Below, in pieces: positions 27,489 to 36,550 of a stretch of 64,000 bases of DNA. The translations under genes and the position numbers were made by a program. Source of the DNA: JAKOQB01 sp036824465 (GTDB lineage Bacteria > Pseudomonadota > Gammaproteobacteria > Burkholderiales > Burkholderiaceae_F); assembly GCA_036824465.1 (NCBI GenBank), contig DAITAC010000009.1, positions 1 through 64,000 on the forward strand. The letters run 5' to 3'. Under the pieces are notes generated by a model. The model ran no database searches. It was given only the letters and a program-made list of their open reading frames with translations, and was not told the DNA's origin. The number at the start of each line of letters is the position of its first letter. The first letter of the stretch is position 1.

Positions 27489-29477
27489 ATGTTCGATACC
27501 GTCCGCTCGCATCGACGCTGGTTGATGTTCTTTCTTACCGCTCTGGTGTTCCCGTCGTTTGTGGTCACGGGCGTGTACAGCTGGAATCGCTTCATGTCCG
27601 CGGACACTGCGGTGGCGACCATCGCCGGAGAGAAGATCTTGCCCCAGCAATTCGAAGCCGCACAGCGCGAGCGCGTCGAGCAGTTGCGCCAGGCGCTTGG
27701 AGCGAATTTCGATCCAAAGGTATTCGACTCCGCAGAGGCGCGCGCGGCAATCCTTGACGCGCTGCTGTCGGAGCGCGCGCTCGCGCACGAGGCGGTGCGC
27801 GACAACATCGTCGTCAGCGAGGGGAGGCTGCGCGAAGTGATTGGATCGATTCCTGCGTTTCAGCAGGACGGCAAGTTTGCCTACGACCGCTACAAGACGC
27901 TGCTTTCGGCGCAGGGGATGAACGAGTTTGTGTTTGAACAGCGGGTTCGCGATGATCTGATCCGCCAGACGTTGCTGCAGGCGGTTGGGCAGTCGGCGCT
28001 GGTGCCAAAGGCTGTGCTCGACCGCATCTATCGCCTTGGAGAAGAGCAGCGTGAAGTGCGGATGCTGCGTTTCAGGCCCGAGGATTATTCATCCAAGGTT
28101 ACGGTCACTGATGAGGCGATCAACGCCTTCTACCAGGGCAATCGTTCGCAGTTCGAGATTCCGGAGAGCGTGAAAGCCGAGTACGTGGTGCTGACGCTTG
28201 ACGACGTCGCCGGCCAGATCGCCGCTCCCGAAGCCGAAGTCAAGGCGTACTACGAACAGAATCAGGCGCGCCTGGGAGAGCCAGAGCAGCGGCGCGCGAG
28301 CCACATCCTGCTGACGGCCGGTGAGGGCGGCACCGCCAAGGACAAGGACGGGGTCAAGAAGAAAGCCGAAGAACTGCTCGCGAAGGCCCGCGCCAATCCC
28401 AATTCCTTTGCCCAGCTGGCAAAGGAGAACTCGAAGGATCCCGGCTCGGCCGCCAACGGTGGCGATCTCGGGTTCTTTGGACGCGGCATGCTGGTCAAGC
28501 CGTTCGAAGACGCTGCATTCAAGCTCAAGGAAGGCGAGATCAGCGACGTGATCGAATCCGAATTCGGCTTTCACATCATTCGCGTGACCGGAATCAAGGC
28601 GGCGCAGATCAAACCGTTCGAGCAGGCACGGACCGAGATTGAGCGCGAGTACCGCCAGCAGCAGGCGCAGAAGAAGTTCGCCGAAGCAGCGGAACAGTTC
28701 ACCAACACGGTGTATGAGCAATCGGACAGCCTCAAGCCGGCGGCCGAAAAGCTCAAGCTTCCTGTACAGACCGTTGACCGCCTGACGCGGGACGGGCTTC
28801 CGGCTCGGCCGGGCGCGCCGCAAATCTTCACGCCGCGCGTGGTGCAGGCGTTGTTCTCAGACGATGGCATCAACAAGAAGCGCAATACCGAGGCGATCGA
28901 GGTCGCGCCAAATGCTTTCGTGTCGGCACGCGTGGTCGAGCATCGCCCGGCCGCGCTGCGGCCGCTGGCCGAAGTCAGGGACGCAATCAAGGTTCGCGTT
29001 GAGCGGCAGGAAGCCTCGCGGCAGGCACGTGAAGCAGCGCAGAAGGCGCTGGCATCATTGCGTCAGGCGCAGAGCGATGCAGGATTTTCGCCGACGACCA
29101 CGGTTTCGCGCGCGCAGCCGCAGGGTCTGCCGCAGACCGCGCTGGCCGCGATCATGCGCGTGCCCGCCGACAAGCTGCCGGTTTTCGTCGATGCGGAACT
29201 GGATGGCGGAAGCTACGGCATATTCCGCGTGCTGACGGCGAAGATGCCCGGGACTCCCAATCTTCCTCAGCGCGAAGCATTCGCACGTGCAGTCACGCAG
29301 CAAGCCGGCGCCGCCGATGACCTGGCTTATCTTGACGCGCTGAAGACGAAACACAAGGCCGAGGTGCTCAAGACCGATCTGCGGCCCGCTGCTCCCGGCA
29401 GCAAGTCACAGACGGACGACAAGAAGACGGACGGTTCATCGCCGTCGTCGGGAACGGGCACCGACAAGAAGAACTGA
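27489..29477 (+). CDS. ppiD: Membrane-anchored foldase PpiD
   Basis: Periplasmic chaperone of 662 residues tethered by one N-terminal transmembrane helix (about residues 12-32) and acting near the Sec translocon. SurA-like N-terminal helices follow. A parvulin domain is at about 265-365 with RRASHILL, GGDLGFFGRGMLVKPFEDAAF and GFHIIRV. The C-terminal region lies around TPRVVQALFSDD, and a Ser/Lys/Asp-rich tail ends the protein. It abuts the convergent mnmH gene with back-to-back stop codons (TGATCA). Confidence 0.93.
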   Translation: MFDTVRSHRRWLMFFLTALVFPSFVVTGVYSWNRFMSADTAVATIAGEKILPQQFEAAQRERVEQLRQALGANFDPKVFDSAEARAAILDALLSERALAHEAVRDNIVVSEGRLREVIGSIPAFQQDGKFAYDRYKTLLSAQGMNEFVFEQRVRDDLIRQTLLQAVGQSALVPKAVLDRIYRLGEEQREVRMLRFRPEDYSSKVTVTDEAINAFYQGNRSQFEIPESVKAEYVVLTLDDVAGQIAAPEAEVKAYYEQNQARLGEPEQRRASHILLTAGEGGTAKDKDGVKKKAEELLAKARANPNSFAQLAKENSKDPGSAANGGDLGFFGRGMLVKPFEDAAFKLKEGEISDVIESEFGFHIIRVTGIKAAQIKPFEQARTEIEREYRQQQAQKKFAEAAEQFTNTVYEQSDSLKPAAEKLKLPVQTVDRLTRDGLPARPGAPQIFTPRVVQALFSDDGINKKRNTEAIEVAPNAFVSARVVEHRPAALRPLAEVRDAIKVRVERQEASRQAREAAQKALASLRQAQSDAGFSPTTTVSRAQPQGLPQTALAAIMRVPADKLPVFVDAELDGGSYGIFRVLTAKMPGTPNLPQREAFARAVTQQAGAADDLAYLDALKTKHKAEVLKTDLRPAAPGSKSQTDDKKTDGSSPSSGTGTDKKN

Positions 29478-30533
29478 TCACATGGCCGCGACTTCGCGCG
29501 CGAGCCGCGCGAAGTCGGCCTCGGCAGCGCTTGCCGGGGCGATCATGGTGGCGTCGGCCACGTGTACGAAATTCCTGCCGATTGAACGCAGATATACCGG
29601 GTCATAGTGCTCAAGCAGCAATCGCTCGACCAGCGCTGCCCACTCGTCGCGTGCAGCCAGTTCCTTCCAGCTTTGCACCTTCTCCTTGCCATGCAACGCG
29701 ACGAGGCAATCAAGTTGCCTGAAAAGCGTTGCGCGATCCTGCTCAAGATGCAGGTATTCGTCTCGCAGCAGGCGAATCCGTTGCTCGAGCGGCAATTCAA
29801 GGCGCAGGCAGACACTGGAACGCATACGCTCGATCAGTGCATCCGGGACGCGCAGATCACCGACCTTGCGGCTCTCGGATTCGACGAATACCGTTCGATC
29901 CGGATCAAAACTGCGCAATCGCCACCAGATTCGCGTCTCGAACTCCTTCTGCGACGGCTGCGGCAGCAGGGGCAGCCCGCCGAGCACCGATCCGCGATGC
30001 TGTGCCAGATCCTCCAGATCGAGCACCTGCCCGCCGGCGCGCTCCAGGCTGCGTAACAGCCGGCTCTTGCCGCTGCCGGTGGTCCCGCAGATCACGCGGA
30101 ATTCGAAGCGCGAAGGCATTTCGGCCAGAGCCCTGACGACGGCGCGCCGATAAGCGCGATACCCGCCTTCCAGCTGTCGGGCATGCCAGCCGATGCGCAT
30201 CATCACATGTGTCATTGCGCCGCTGCGCTGGCCGCCGCGCCAGCAGTACACGAGCGGTCTCCAGTCGCGCGGCTTGTCGGCGAACGACACTTCCAGATGA
30301 TGCGCGATGTTGCGCGCAACGAGCACGGCACCGTGCCGGCGCGCCGCGAACGCCGAGTCCTGCTTGTGCAGTGTGCCGATTTCGGCGCGCTGCGCATCGT
30401 CGAGTACCGGACAGTTGATCGCTCCGGGGATGTGGTCCCCGGCGAACTCCGACTCGCTGCGCACGTCGACCACGGCATCGAAGTGTTCAAGCCGATGCAA
30501 CGCTTCGTCGCACGAGATGACGCTGTGATCCAT
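29478..30533 (-). CDS. mnmH: tRNA 2-selenouridine synthase MnmH
   Basis: Converts wobble 2-thiouridine to geranylated and then selenouridine using selenophosphate. The N-terminal rhodanese domain has Cys97 in VYCWRGGQRSG, the same position as in E. coli. The C-terminal P-loop GTTGSGKS is at 150-157. ATG 30533 gives 351 residues and starts just after the tesA stop, so tesA-mnmH are probably co-transcribed. Selenium use in this organism is inferred; selD is not in the window. Confidence 0.92.
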   Translation of the reverse strand: MDHSVISCDEALHRLEHFDAVVDVRSESEFAGDHIPGAINCPVLDDAQRAEIGTLHKQDSAFAARRHGAVLVARNIAHHLEVSFADKPRDWRPLVYCWRGGQRSGAMTHVMMRIGWHARQLEGGYRAYRRAVVRALAEMPSRFEFRVICGTTGSGKSRLLRSLERAGGQVLDLEDLAQHRGSVLGGLPLLPQPSQKEFETRIWWRLRSFDPDRTVFVESESRKVGDLRVPDALIERMRSSVCLRLELPLEQRIRLLRDEYLHLEQDRATLFRQLDCLVALHGKEKVQSWKELAARDEWAALVERLLLEHYDPVYLRSIGRNFVHVADATMIAPASAAEADFARLAREVAAM

Positions 30534-30534
30534 G

Positions 30535-31206
30535 TCAGCGGCGTGTGACCGGAAGTGCAAGCAGGGGACGCAGTGCGCGCCACACGTTCTCCAGCATCCG
30601 CGGCTGGGCGCGCTCGCTCGGGTGGATGCGGTCGGCTTGAAAGTAGTCCAGCTGATCGGCGAATCCTTCAAGCAGAAACGGGACCAGCGCCGCTTTCTGT
30701 GAACGCGCTACGTCGGCAAATGTGGAGACAAAGCGCTCCGTGTACTCCCTGCCATAGTTGGGCGGGATCTGCATGCCGATCAGCAGCACGTGCGCCCCGA
30801 CGGCGCGGCCGGCCGAACTCATCGCCAGCAGGTTGTCGCGCATCGCTGCAATGGGCAGGCCGCGCAACCCGTCATTTGCACCAAGTTCGATGATCACGAT
30901 TGCCGGTGCGTGTTGAGTGAGCAGCGCTGGAAGACGTGTGCGCCCGCCGCTGGTGGTTTCGCCGCTGATGCTTGCGTTGACGACGCTATACTTGCCCGCG
31001 CCTCCGATCGGAGATGCGAGTCGATCGGACAGCAATTTGACCCAGCCGGTGTCCCGCGGCAAGCCGTATTCGGCCGACAGGCTGTCTCCGAGCACCAGCA
31101 CAGTCGGTTGCAATGCAGGGCGCGGCGCGGCGATCGTGAGCGCGCAACAGATCAATGCCGCGATCGCGAAGATCGTGCGTAAGGCCCCAACGCCAGTTCG
31201 TTTCAT
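30535..31206 (-). CDS. tesA: TesA-type lysophospholipase / thioesterase
   Basis: Periplasmic SGNH hydrolase of 223 residues. A signal peptide covers about residues 1-27. Catalytic blocks: GDSLS (Ser42), Gly81 in ISGE, GAND (Asn110) and DRIHPS (Asp191, His194). It diverges from the ABC ATPase gene with only 17 bases between starts, the tesA/ybbA arrangement known from E. coli. Confidence 0.93.
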   Translation of the reverse strand: MKRTGVGALRTIFAIAALICCALTIAAPRPALQPTVLVLGDSLSAEYGLPRDTGWVKLLSDRLASPIGGAGKYSVVNASISGETTSGGRTRLPALLTQHAPAIVIIELGANDGLRGLPIAAMRDNLLAMSSAGRAVGAHVLLIGMQIPPNYGREYTERFVSTFADVARSQKAALVPFLLEGFADQLDYFQADRIHPSERAQPRMLENVWRALRPLLALPVTRR

Positions 31207-31223
31207 GCGGGAAATTCTGCCGG

Positions 31224-31934
31224 ATGCAGACTGTCATTAACGCGCTGCAAGCCAGCGGGCTGACCAAGATCGTGCAGGACGCGACGGGCAGCCTGACGAT
31301 TCTGGATGATATCAACCTGACGATCGCGATCGGCGAAACGGTCGCCATCGTTGGTGCGTCCGGCTCCGGCAAGTCGACTCTCCTGGGGTTGCTCGCCGGA
31401 CTTGACGTTCCCACGCGCGGCACGGTCCGGCTCTTCGGTGACGATCTATTTGCACGTGACGAGGACGGCCGTGCGCGTGTGCGTGGTGAAAAGATCGGCT
31501 TCGTGTTCCAGTCGTTTCAGCTCTTGCCGCACCTGACTGCGCTGGAGAATGTGCTGTTGCCCCTGGAACTGTCGGGCCGCACGCCCGACGGAGCCGATCC
31601 GGTCGAGGCATCCAAAGCATTGCTGGTGCGCGTCGGCCTCGGCGAGCGCCTGCGCCACTACCCGAAGTATCTGTCGGGCGGAGAACAACAGCGCGTAGCG
31701 CTCGCGCGCGCGTTCGTCAACCGGCCGCCGCTCTTGCTCGCCGATGAACCGACCGGGAGCCTCGACGCGCACACCGGCGAAGCGGTGATCGAACTGATGT
31801 TCGAACTGAATCGAGAACGGCGTTCAACCCTGGTGCTTGTCACCCACGATCCCGATATCGCCGCGCGCTGCGGGCGGCGCGTCGAACTGCATGCTGGGCA
31901 GATTCGCGCCGACAGCGCTTCAGCGGGGACGTAG
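31224..31934 (+). CDS. YbbA/LolD-type ABC transporter ATPase without a partner permease
   Basis: ATPase subunit of 236 residues. Walker A GASGSGKST is at 44-52; the signature LSGGEQQRVALARAF and Walker B LLLADEPTG follow. It belongs to the MacB/LolD/YbbA group, which normally pairs with an FtsX-like permease (YbbP beside YbbA). Here the next gene is nnr on the opposite strand, and its last 15 bases overlap the end of this gene. No permease is in the window. ATG 31224 is preferred to the longer open frame because it starts the domain. Confidence 0.87.
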   Translation: MQTVINALQASGLTKIVQDATGSLTILDDINLTIAIGETVAIVGASGSGKSTLLGLLAGLDVPTRGTVRLFGDDLFARDEDGRARVRGEKIGFVFQSFQLLPHLTALENVLLPLELSGRTPDGADPVEASKALLVRVGLGERLRHYPKYLSGGEQQRVALARAFVNRPPLLLADEPTGSLDAHTGEAVIELMFELNRERRSTLVLVTHDPDIAARCGRRVELHAGQIRADSASAGT

Positions 31935-33368
31935 GCGGGAAAGGATCCGCGCGGCGATAGGCGCGATCTCGGAGGCGACCAGGCCAACCTCATCGCCAAA
32001 CTCGTCGGCGGCCGCACCGTGCAGCCAAACAGCCGCACGCGCTGCGACTTCAGGGGCGATGCCCTGGACCATCAGTGCACCGATCATTCCTGCCAGCGCA
32101 TCGCCGGTGCCAGCGGTCGCAAGCGCAGGAGATCCGGTGGTGCTGATCCAGTAGCTTCCACCTGGTTCGGCAATGACCGTGCCCGCGCCTTTCAGCACCA
32201 CGATGGATGCATAGCGTCGGGCCAGTTCGGAGGCGGTACCGATCCGATCGACCTGAACCTCGCGCGCGGTGCGTCCGAGCAGGCGTGCTGCTTCGAGCGG
32301 ATGGGGGGTCAACACGCGTGCGTGCTGGTGCTTGCGCATCGTCTGGAGCAGGGATTCATCTGATGCGATCAGATTGAGCGCATCTGCATCCAGAACAAGC
32401 GGCGCCGCCTGCAGCAGCGCAAATCGCAATGCCGCTGTCGAGGCCGCATCCGCGCCAAGACCACAGCCGATGACGATCGCTTCGACGGGCGCCACGTCGG
32501 CGCCACGGCGAAACATCAGCTCCGGCTGCATCGGATCGAGTCGCATCTCGACCGCGCCGATGCAATCGACGTATACGCGTCCCGCGCCCAGCCGCAGGCC
32601 AGCGCGCGCGGCGATCAGTGCGGCGCCGACCATGCCGACATGGCCGCCGACAACGAGCAGATTACCGAACGTGCCCTTGTGCGAGTTGCGTGCGCGCGGC
32701 AGCAGCGCGGCAGCGAAGTCGGCCGAATCGAGCAGAGCGCCCGAGGATGCAGCGGCCTCGAGGCCGAGCAAAGCGACCGTCACTCGCCCCGCTGCGTCGA
32801 CGCCCTCATGCGTGAACAGTCCGGGTTTGGCGCCGAGAAAGGTCAGCGTCGCGTGCGCATGAACGCCGGGCACGTCGCCCACCCATGCGCCGTGATCAGC
32901 ATCCAGACCGCTCGGGACGTCCAGCGCAAGGACGCGCTCTCGCTGGGCGGACATCCAGCGCGCGGCTTCGAGGAAGGCACCGGATATCGGACGCGCCATG
33001 CCGATGCCGAACATCGCATCGACGATGACATCGAAATGCCCCGTCACGGGAACCGTGTCGACAACCGTGCCGCCGGCATCCGTCCAGCGCTGCGCGGCGG
33101 CACGGGCATCAGCGGTCGTCGGTTCCGCCAGAGCCGCGACAGTCACGCGGTGACCGCGTTGTGTCAAAGCCGCTGCGCAAACATAGCCGTCGCCGCCGTT
33201 ATTGCCCGGACCGCAGACGATCAGTACGCGGGCATCGTTGTGCTGCTCGTGAATCATTGCCGCTGCCGCGGCCCCTGCGCGACGCATCAGTTCGCCCGCG
33301 GGCAAATCTGCCTGAGCGACCCCCTCGATCAGTCGCAATGCCTGCACCGAGTAAAGCGGCTTGCCCAT
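31920..33368 (-). CDS. nnr: Bifunctional NAD(P)HX epimerase / dehydratase
   Basis: Repairs hydrated NADH and NADPH. The N-terminal YjeF_N epimerase domain covers about residues 1-210 (VCGPGNNGGDGYVCAAAL). The C-terminal ribokinase-like dehydratase domain covers about 215-480 (NSHKGTFGNLLVVGGH, LTPHPLEAARLLG, GTGDALAGMIGAL). ATG 33368 gives 482 residues and lies 11 bases after the dadA stop, suggesting joint transcription with dadA. Its 3' end overlaps the convergent ABC ATPase gene by 15 bases. Confidence 0.92.
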   Translation of the reverse strand: MGKPLYSVQALRLIEGVAQADLPAGELMRRAGAAAAAMIHEQHNDARVLIVCGPGNNGGDGYVCAAALTQRGHRVTVAALAEPTTADARAAAQRWTDAGGTVVDTVPVTGHFDVIVDAMFGIGMARPISGAFLEAARWMSAQRERVLALDVPSGLDADHGAWVGDVPGVHAHATLTFLGAKPGLFTHEGVDAAGRVTVALLGLEAAASSGALLDSADFAAALLPRARNSHKGTFGNLLVVGGHVGMVGAALIAARAGLRLGAGRVYVDCIGAVEMRLDPMQPELMFRRGADVAPVEAIVIGCGLGADAASTAALRFALLQAAPLVLDADALNLIASDESLLQTMRKHQHARVLTPHPLEAARLLGRTAREVQVDRIGTASELARRYASIVVLKGAGTVIAEPGGSYWISTTGSPALATAGTGDALAGMIGALMVQGIAPEVAARAAVWLHGAAADEFGDEVGLVASEIAPIAARILSRLRPR

Positions 33369-33379
33369 GACTTGCGATC

Positions 33380-34642
33380 CTACGCAGTGCGCCGACGCTG
33401 ATACCTGTCGAGCGTCAAGCCGTCGAGATCGATGTCCGGCTTTCTTTGCGCGATCAGATCGGCAACGATGCGGGCGGATCCGCACGCCATCGCCCAACCG
33501 CTCGAACCGTGGCCCACGTTCAGATGCAGGTTCGCAATCGGAGTTGTCCCCAAGACCGGTGGGCCGTCGGGCAACATCGGGCGCGCACCGACCCAGAATT
33601 GCGCCTGGGCGTAGGCAGCTGCGCCAGGAAACCAGTCGCGTGCAACGCGCAGCAGCGTGCCAAGAGCAGCATCGCGCAGCGTGAGTTCGCGCGAGCCGAT
33701 TTCGGCCGTTCCTGCGATGCGCAAACGGTTGCCCATCCTGGTTACCGCGACCTTGAAAGTCTCATCCATCACCGAGATCATCGGCGCGTTTTCCGGTCGG
33801 GTGATGGCGGCGGTGGCCGAGTAACCCTTCACCGGGAAGAGCGGCAGTTTGATCCCGAGCGGGCGCAGAAGACGCACGCTGTCGACGCCGGCAGCGACCA
33901 CCGCCGCGTCGACCGCCATCGCCCCTTCTCGCAGTCGGAGGCGACCGATGCGTCCCTGAGCGAGTTCCAGCCGCTCGACCGGCATGCCGAAGCGAAACTG
34001 GACGCCCTGTTCGGCACAGATGTCCTTCAATCGCTTCGCGAAAAACGCGCAGTTGCCGGTCTCGTCTTCGGGCAGATGCAGCCCTCCAGCCAGCGGCGTG
34101 CCCTCGACCAGGGCGGGCTCGATGCGTCGGCAGTCGGCCGCGCCTAGCAGCACGTGCAGCACGCCGGCTTCTTTCAGCAGGGCGCGCGCTGGCGCCGATC
34201 GCTCGACCTCAGCGTCCGTCCGGAACAGTTGCAGATAGCCCTGCGTCTGCTCGTAATCGATGCCGTGTCGCTGGCCCAATGCGTGCAGGCAATCCCGGCT
34301 GTAGAACGCCAGCCGCTGCATGCGCGCCTTATTGCGGCGAAAACGCTCAATCCGACACTCCGCCAGCCAACGCGCCAGCCAGCGCCACTGCGCGAGGTCG
34401 AAGCGTGGTCGGAACACGATTGGCGCCTCGCTCTTGAACAGGTAATGGAGCAACTTGGCCGGCATGCCCGGCTGCGCCCACGGCGCGCTGTAGCCGGGCG
34501 CAATCACGCCGGCATTGGCGAAGCTTGCCTCCTGGGCCACGCCCGGATTGCGCTCGACCACGGTGACTTCAAAGCCCTGCTGGCGCAGGTAATAGGCGGA
34601 GGTGACGCCGATGATTCCGGCACCGATGACGGCGACGTGCAT
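33380..34642 (-). CDS. dadA: DadA-family D-amino-acid dehydrogenase
   Basis: FAD-dependent oxidoreductase of 420 residues that oxidises D-amino acids to keto acids and passes electrons to the respiratory chain. It has the N-terminal VIGAGIIGVTSAYYL dinucleotide motif, GYSAPWAQPGMP, FPVKGYSAT and the C-terminal NVGHGSSGWAMACGS. It follows a TRAP transporter on the same strand (53 bases after dctM), so the imported compound may be, or give rise to, a D-amino acid. Which one is unknown. nnr follows 11 bases later. Confidence 0.88.
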   Translation of the reverse strand: MHVAVIGAGIIGVTSAYYLRQQGFEVTVVERNPGVAQEASFANAGVIAPGYSAPWAQPGMPAKLLHYLFKSEAPIVFRPRFDLAQWRWLARWLAECRIERFRRNKARMQRLAFYSRDCLHALGQRHGIDYEQTQGYLQLFRTDAEVERSAPARALLKEAGVLHVLLGAADCRRIEPALVEGTPLAGGLHLPEDETGNCAFFAKRLKDICAEQGVQFRFGMPVERLELAQGRIGRLRLREGAMAVDAAVVAAGVDSVRLLRPLGIKLPLFPVKGYSATAAITRPENAPMISVMDETFKVAVTRMGNRLRIAGTAEIGSRELTLRDAALGTLLRVARDWFPGAAAYAQAQFWVGARPMLPDGPPVLGTTPIANLHLNVGHGSSGWAMACGSARIVADLIAQRKPDIDLDGLTLDRYQRRRTA

Positions 34643-34695
34643 GGATGGGCGGGTGAGGGCGCGCGGATTCTAGCGGCCCCGCGGCTTAAGCAGCG

Positions 34696-35997
34696 CTACA
34701 GCTTCATCTGGCTCGGCAGATAGGAAACGATCTGCGGGAACACATAGATCAGAACAATCGCGGCGGCCATCAGGAAGAAGAATGGCATCGTCACGCGCGC
34801 GATGTAGCCGATCTCGCGCTTGGTCATTCCCTGCAGTACGAACAGGTTGAATCCCACCGGCGGCGTGATCTGCGCCATTTCGACCACCAGCACAATGAAG
34901 ATGCCGAACCAGATCAGGTCGATGCCGGCGGCGTTCACTGTAGGCAGGATCACCCCCATCGTCAGCACCACCATCGAGATGCCGTCGAGAAAGCAGCCGA
35001 GGATGATGTAGAAGATGGCGAGCGCGACGATCAGCAGGACGGGTGAGAGTCCCATCGAGGCGATGAACTCCGCCAGGTGCCTCGGCAGCCCGATGTAACC
35101 CATGCTCAGCGTCAGGAACGCCGCGCCGGCAAGGATCAGCGCGATCATGCAGTACAGACGTGTCGCGCCGAGCAGCGATTGCGAAAACGTCTGCCAGTTC
35201 AGCGATCCCTGTATCAGCGACAGCAGCAGTGAGCCGACCACTCCGAGCGCGGCCGCTTCTGTTGCCGTTGCGACGCCGGCGTAGATCGAGCCCAGCACGG
35301 CGACGATCAGAAGCACGACTGGAATCAGATGCCGAGACTCGTGGAGCTTCTGTACCAGTGTCAAAGTCGCGTCCCGCGGCGGCACCTTGTCGGGGTTCAT
35401 CAGCGCCCACACGATCAGAAAGCCGCTGAACAGCCCCGCGAGCATGAAGCCCGGAAGGAACCCGGCGACGAAGAGTTTTGCGATCGACACGTCCGCCGTC
35501 ACGCCGTACACGATCATGATGATCGACGGCGGGATCAGCAGGCCCAGCGTGCCCGCACCGGCGAGCGAGCCGATTACGCGATCTTCCGGATAGCCCCGCT
35601 TGGCGAGTTCCGGCAGCGTCATCTTGCCGATCGTGGCGCAGGTCGCCGCCGATGAGCCAGACACGGCCGCAAAGATCGTGCAGCCAATCACGTTGGTATG
35701 CAGCAGCCGGCCGGGAATCGCATTCACCCAAGGCGCCAGGCCGCGGAACATGCTCTCGGAAAGTTTGGTGCGAAAGAGAATCTCGCCCATCCAGATGAAA
35801 AGCGGCAGCGCCGTCAGGGTCCAGCTCGACGACGAACCCCAGATCGTCACCGCCATCGCATCGCCAGCGGGACGTGACGAGAAGAGCTGCATGCCGATCC
35901 ACGCGACACCGGCGAGCGTCAGCCCGATCCACACGCCGCTGCCGAGAAGAAGGAACAGGGCAACGATGAGCAGGGTCGTGATGGCGAGGTCATTCAT
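34696..35997 (-). CDS. dctM: TRAP transporter large permease (DctM)
   Basis: Inner-membrane subunit of 433 residues with about twelve hydrophobic helices. It carries the substrate and sodium pathway. Characteristic segments include SGSSAATCATIGKMTLPEL and GLLIPPSIIMIVYGVTADVSIAKLF. It overlaps dctQ by eight bases. With dctQ and dctP it forms a complete tripartite system. Confidence 0.93.
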   Translation of the reverse strand: MNDLAITTLLIVALFLLLGSGVWIGLTLAGVAWIGMQLFSSRPAGDAMAVTIWGSSSSWTLTALPLFIWMGEILFRTKLSESMFRGLAPWVNAIPGRLLHTNVIGCTIFAAVSGSSAATCATIGKMTLPELAKRGYPEDRVIGSLAGAGTLGLLIPPSIIMIVYGVTADVSIAKLFVAGFLPGFMLAGLFSGFLIVWALMNPDKVPPRDATLTLVQKLHESRHLIPVVLLIVAVLGSIYAGVATATEAAALGVVGSLLLSLIQGSLNWQTFSQSLLGATRLYCMIALILAGAAFLTLSMGYIGLPRHLAEFIASMGLSPVLLIVALAIFYIILGCFLDGISMVVLTMGVILPTVNAAGIDLIWFGIFIVLVVEMAQITPPVGFNLFVLQGMTKREIGYIARVTMPFFFLMAAAIVLIYVFPQIVSYLPSQMKL

Positions 35998-36499
35998 TAT
36001 GAAGTGCCTCTTCGCTCTCGACCGGTTTGCGCTCGCCGCGCAGTTGCAGCACCCATTCGTCGATGAACGCGATCAGCAGGATGATCGCGCCCAGCGCCAT
36101 TGAAAGCTGCGGAATCCACAGTGGTGTCGCGTCGTTGCCGGTCGAGACGTCATTGAAGGTGAATGACTGATAGGCCAACCGAACCGAGAAATACGCAAAC
36201 AGCCCGGCGAGGAACACTGCAGCGGTCAGCGCCCAGATTTCAAGGCCGCGACGGGATGCGCCATGCAGCGCATTGAGCAAGAGCGTGACGCGGATATGTT
36301 CGTTCTTCTTCAGGGTGTGCGCCAGCGCAAGGAAGCCGGCGCCCGCCATGCAGTACCCGGCGTACGCATCGGTGCCGCGAACGTGAAAGTTCAGCATTCG
36401 GCCGAAGATGGAAAGCAGCACCATCACCAGCACGCCGATCATCAGCAGCGCGGCGAGCCATACGGCGGCGTCATACAACCGGTCAAGCGATCTGCGCAT
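35990..36499 (-). CDS. dctQ: TRAP transporter small permease (DctQ)
   Basis: Small membrane subunit of 169 residues with four predicted helices. The GTDAYAGYCMAGAGFLALAHTLKKNEHIRV region is typical of DctQ (cited here in part: KKNEHIRV). It starts 51 bases after dctP, with a strong hairpin in between, and overlaps dctM. Confidence 0.88.
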   Translation of the reverse strand: MRRSLDRLYDAAVWLAALLMIGVLVMVLLSIFGRMLNFHVRGTDAYAGYCMAGAGFLALAHTLKKNEHIRVTLLLNALHGASRRGLEIWALTAAVFLAGLFAYFSVRLAYQSFTFNDVSTGNDATPLWIPQLSMALGAIILLIAFIDEWVLQLRGERKPVESEEALHNE

Positions 36500-36511
36500 G
36501 CGCGTTCATCC

Positions 36512-36537
36512 GGCCGCCCGCGTGAGAGCGGGCGGCC
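36512..36537 (-). other. Intercistronic stem-loop between dctP and dctQ
   Basis: GGCCGCCCGC and GCGGGCGGCC form a perfect 10-bp stem with a six-base loop and no T tract. The position, after the binding-protein gene and before the permeases, suggests mRNA stabilisation or partial termination that raises dctP relative to dctQM. Confidence 0.75.
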
Positions 36538-36550
36538 CGATCACGGTCGA

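Noticed and set aside
34670..35932. Second long minus-strand frame within dctM
   Set aside because: It reads Arg/Asp-rich sequence with no membrane helices, while the other frame is a classic DctM.
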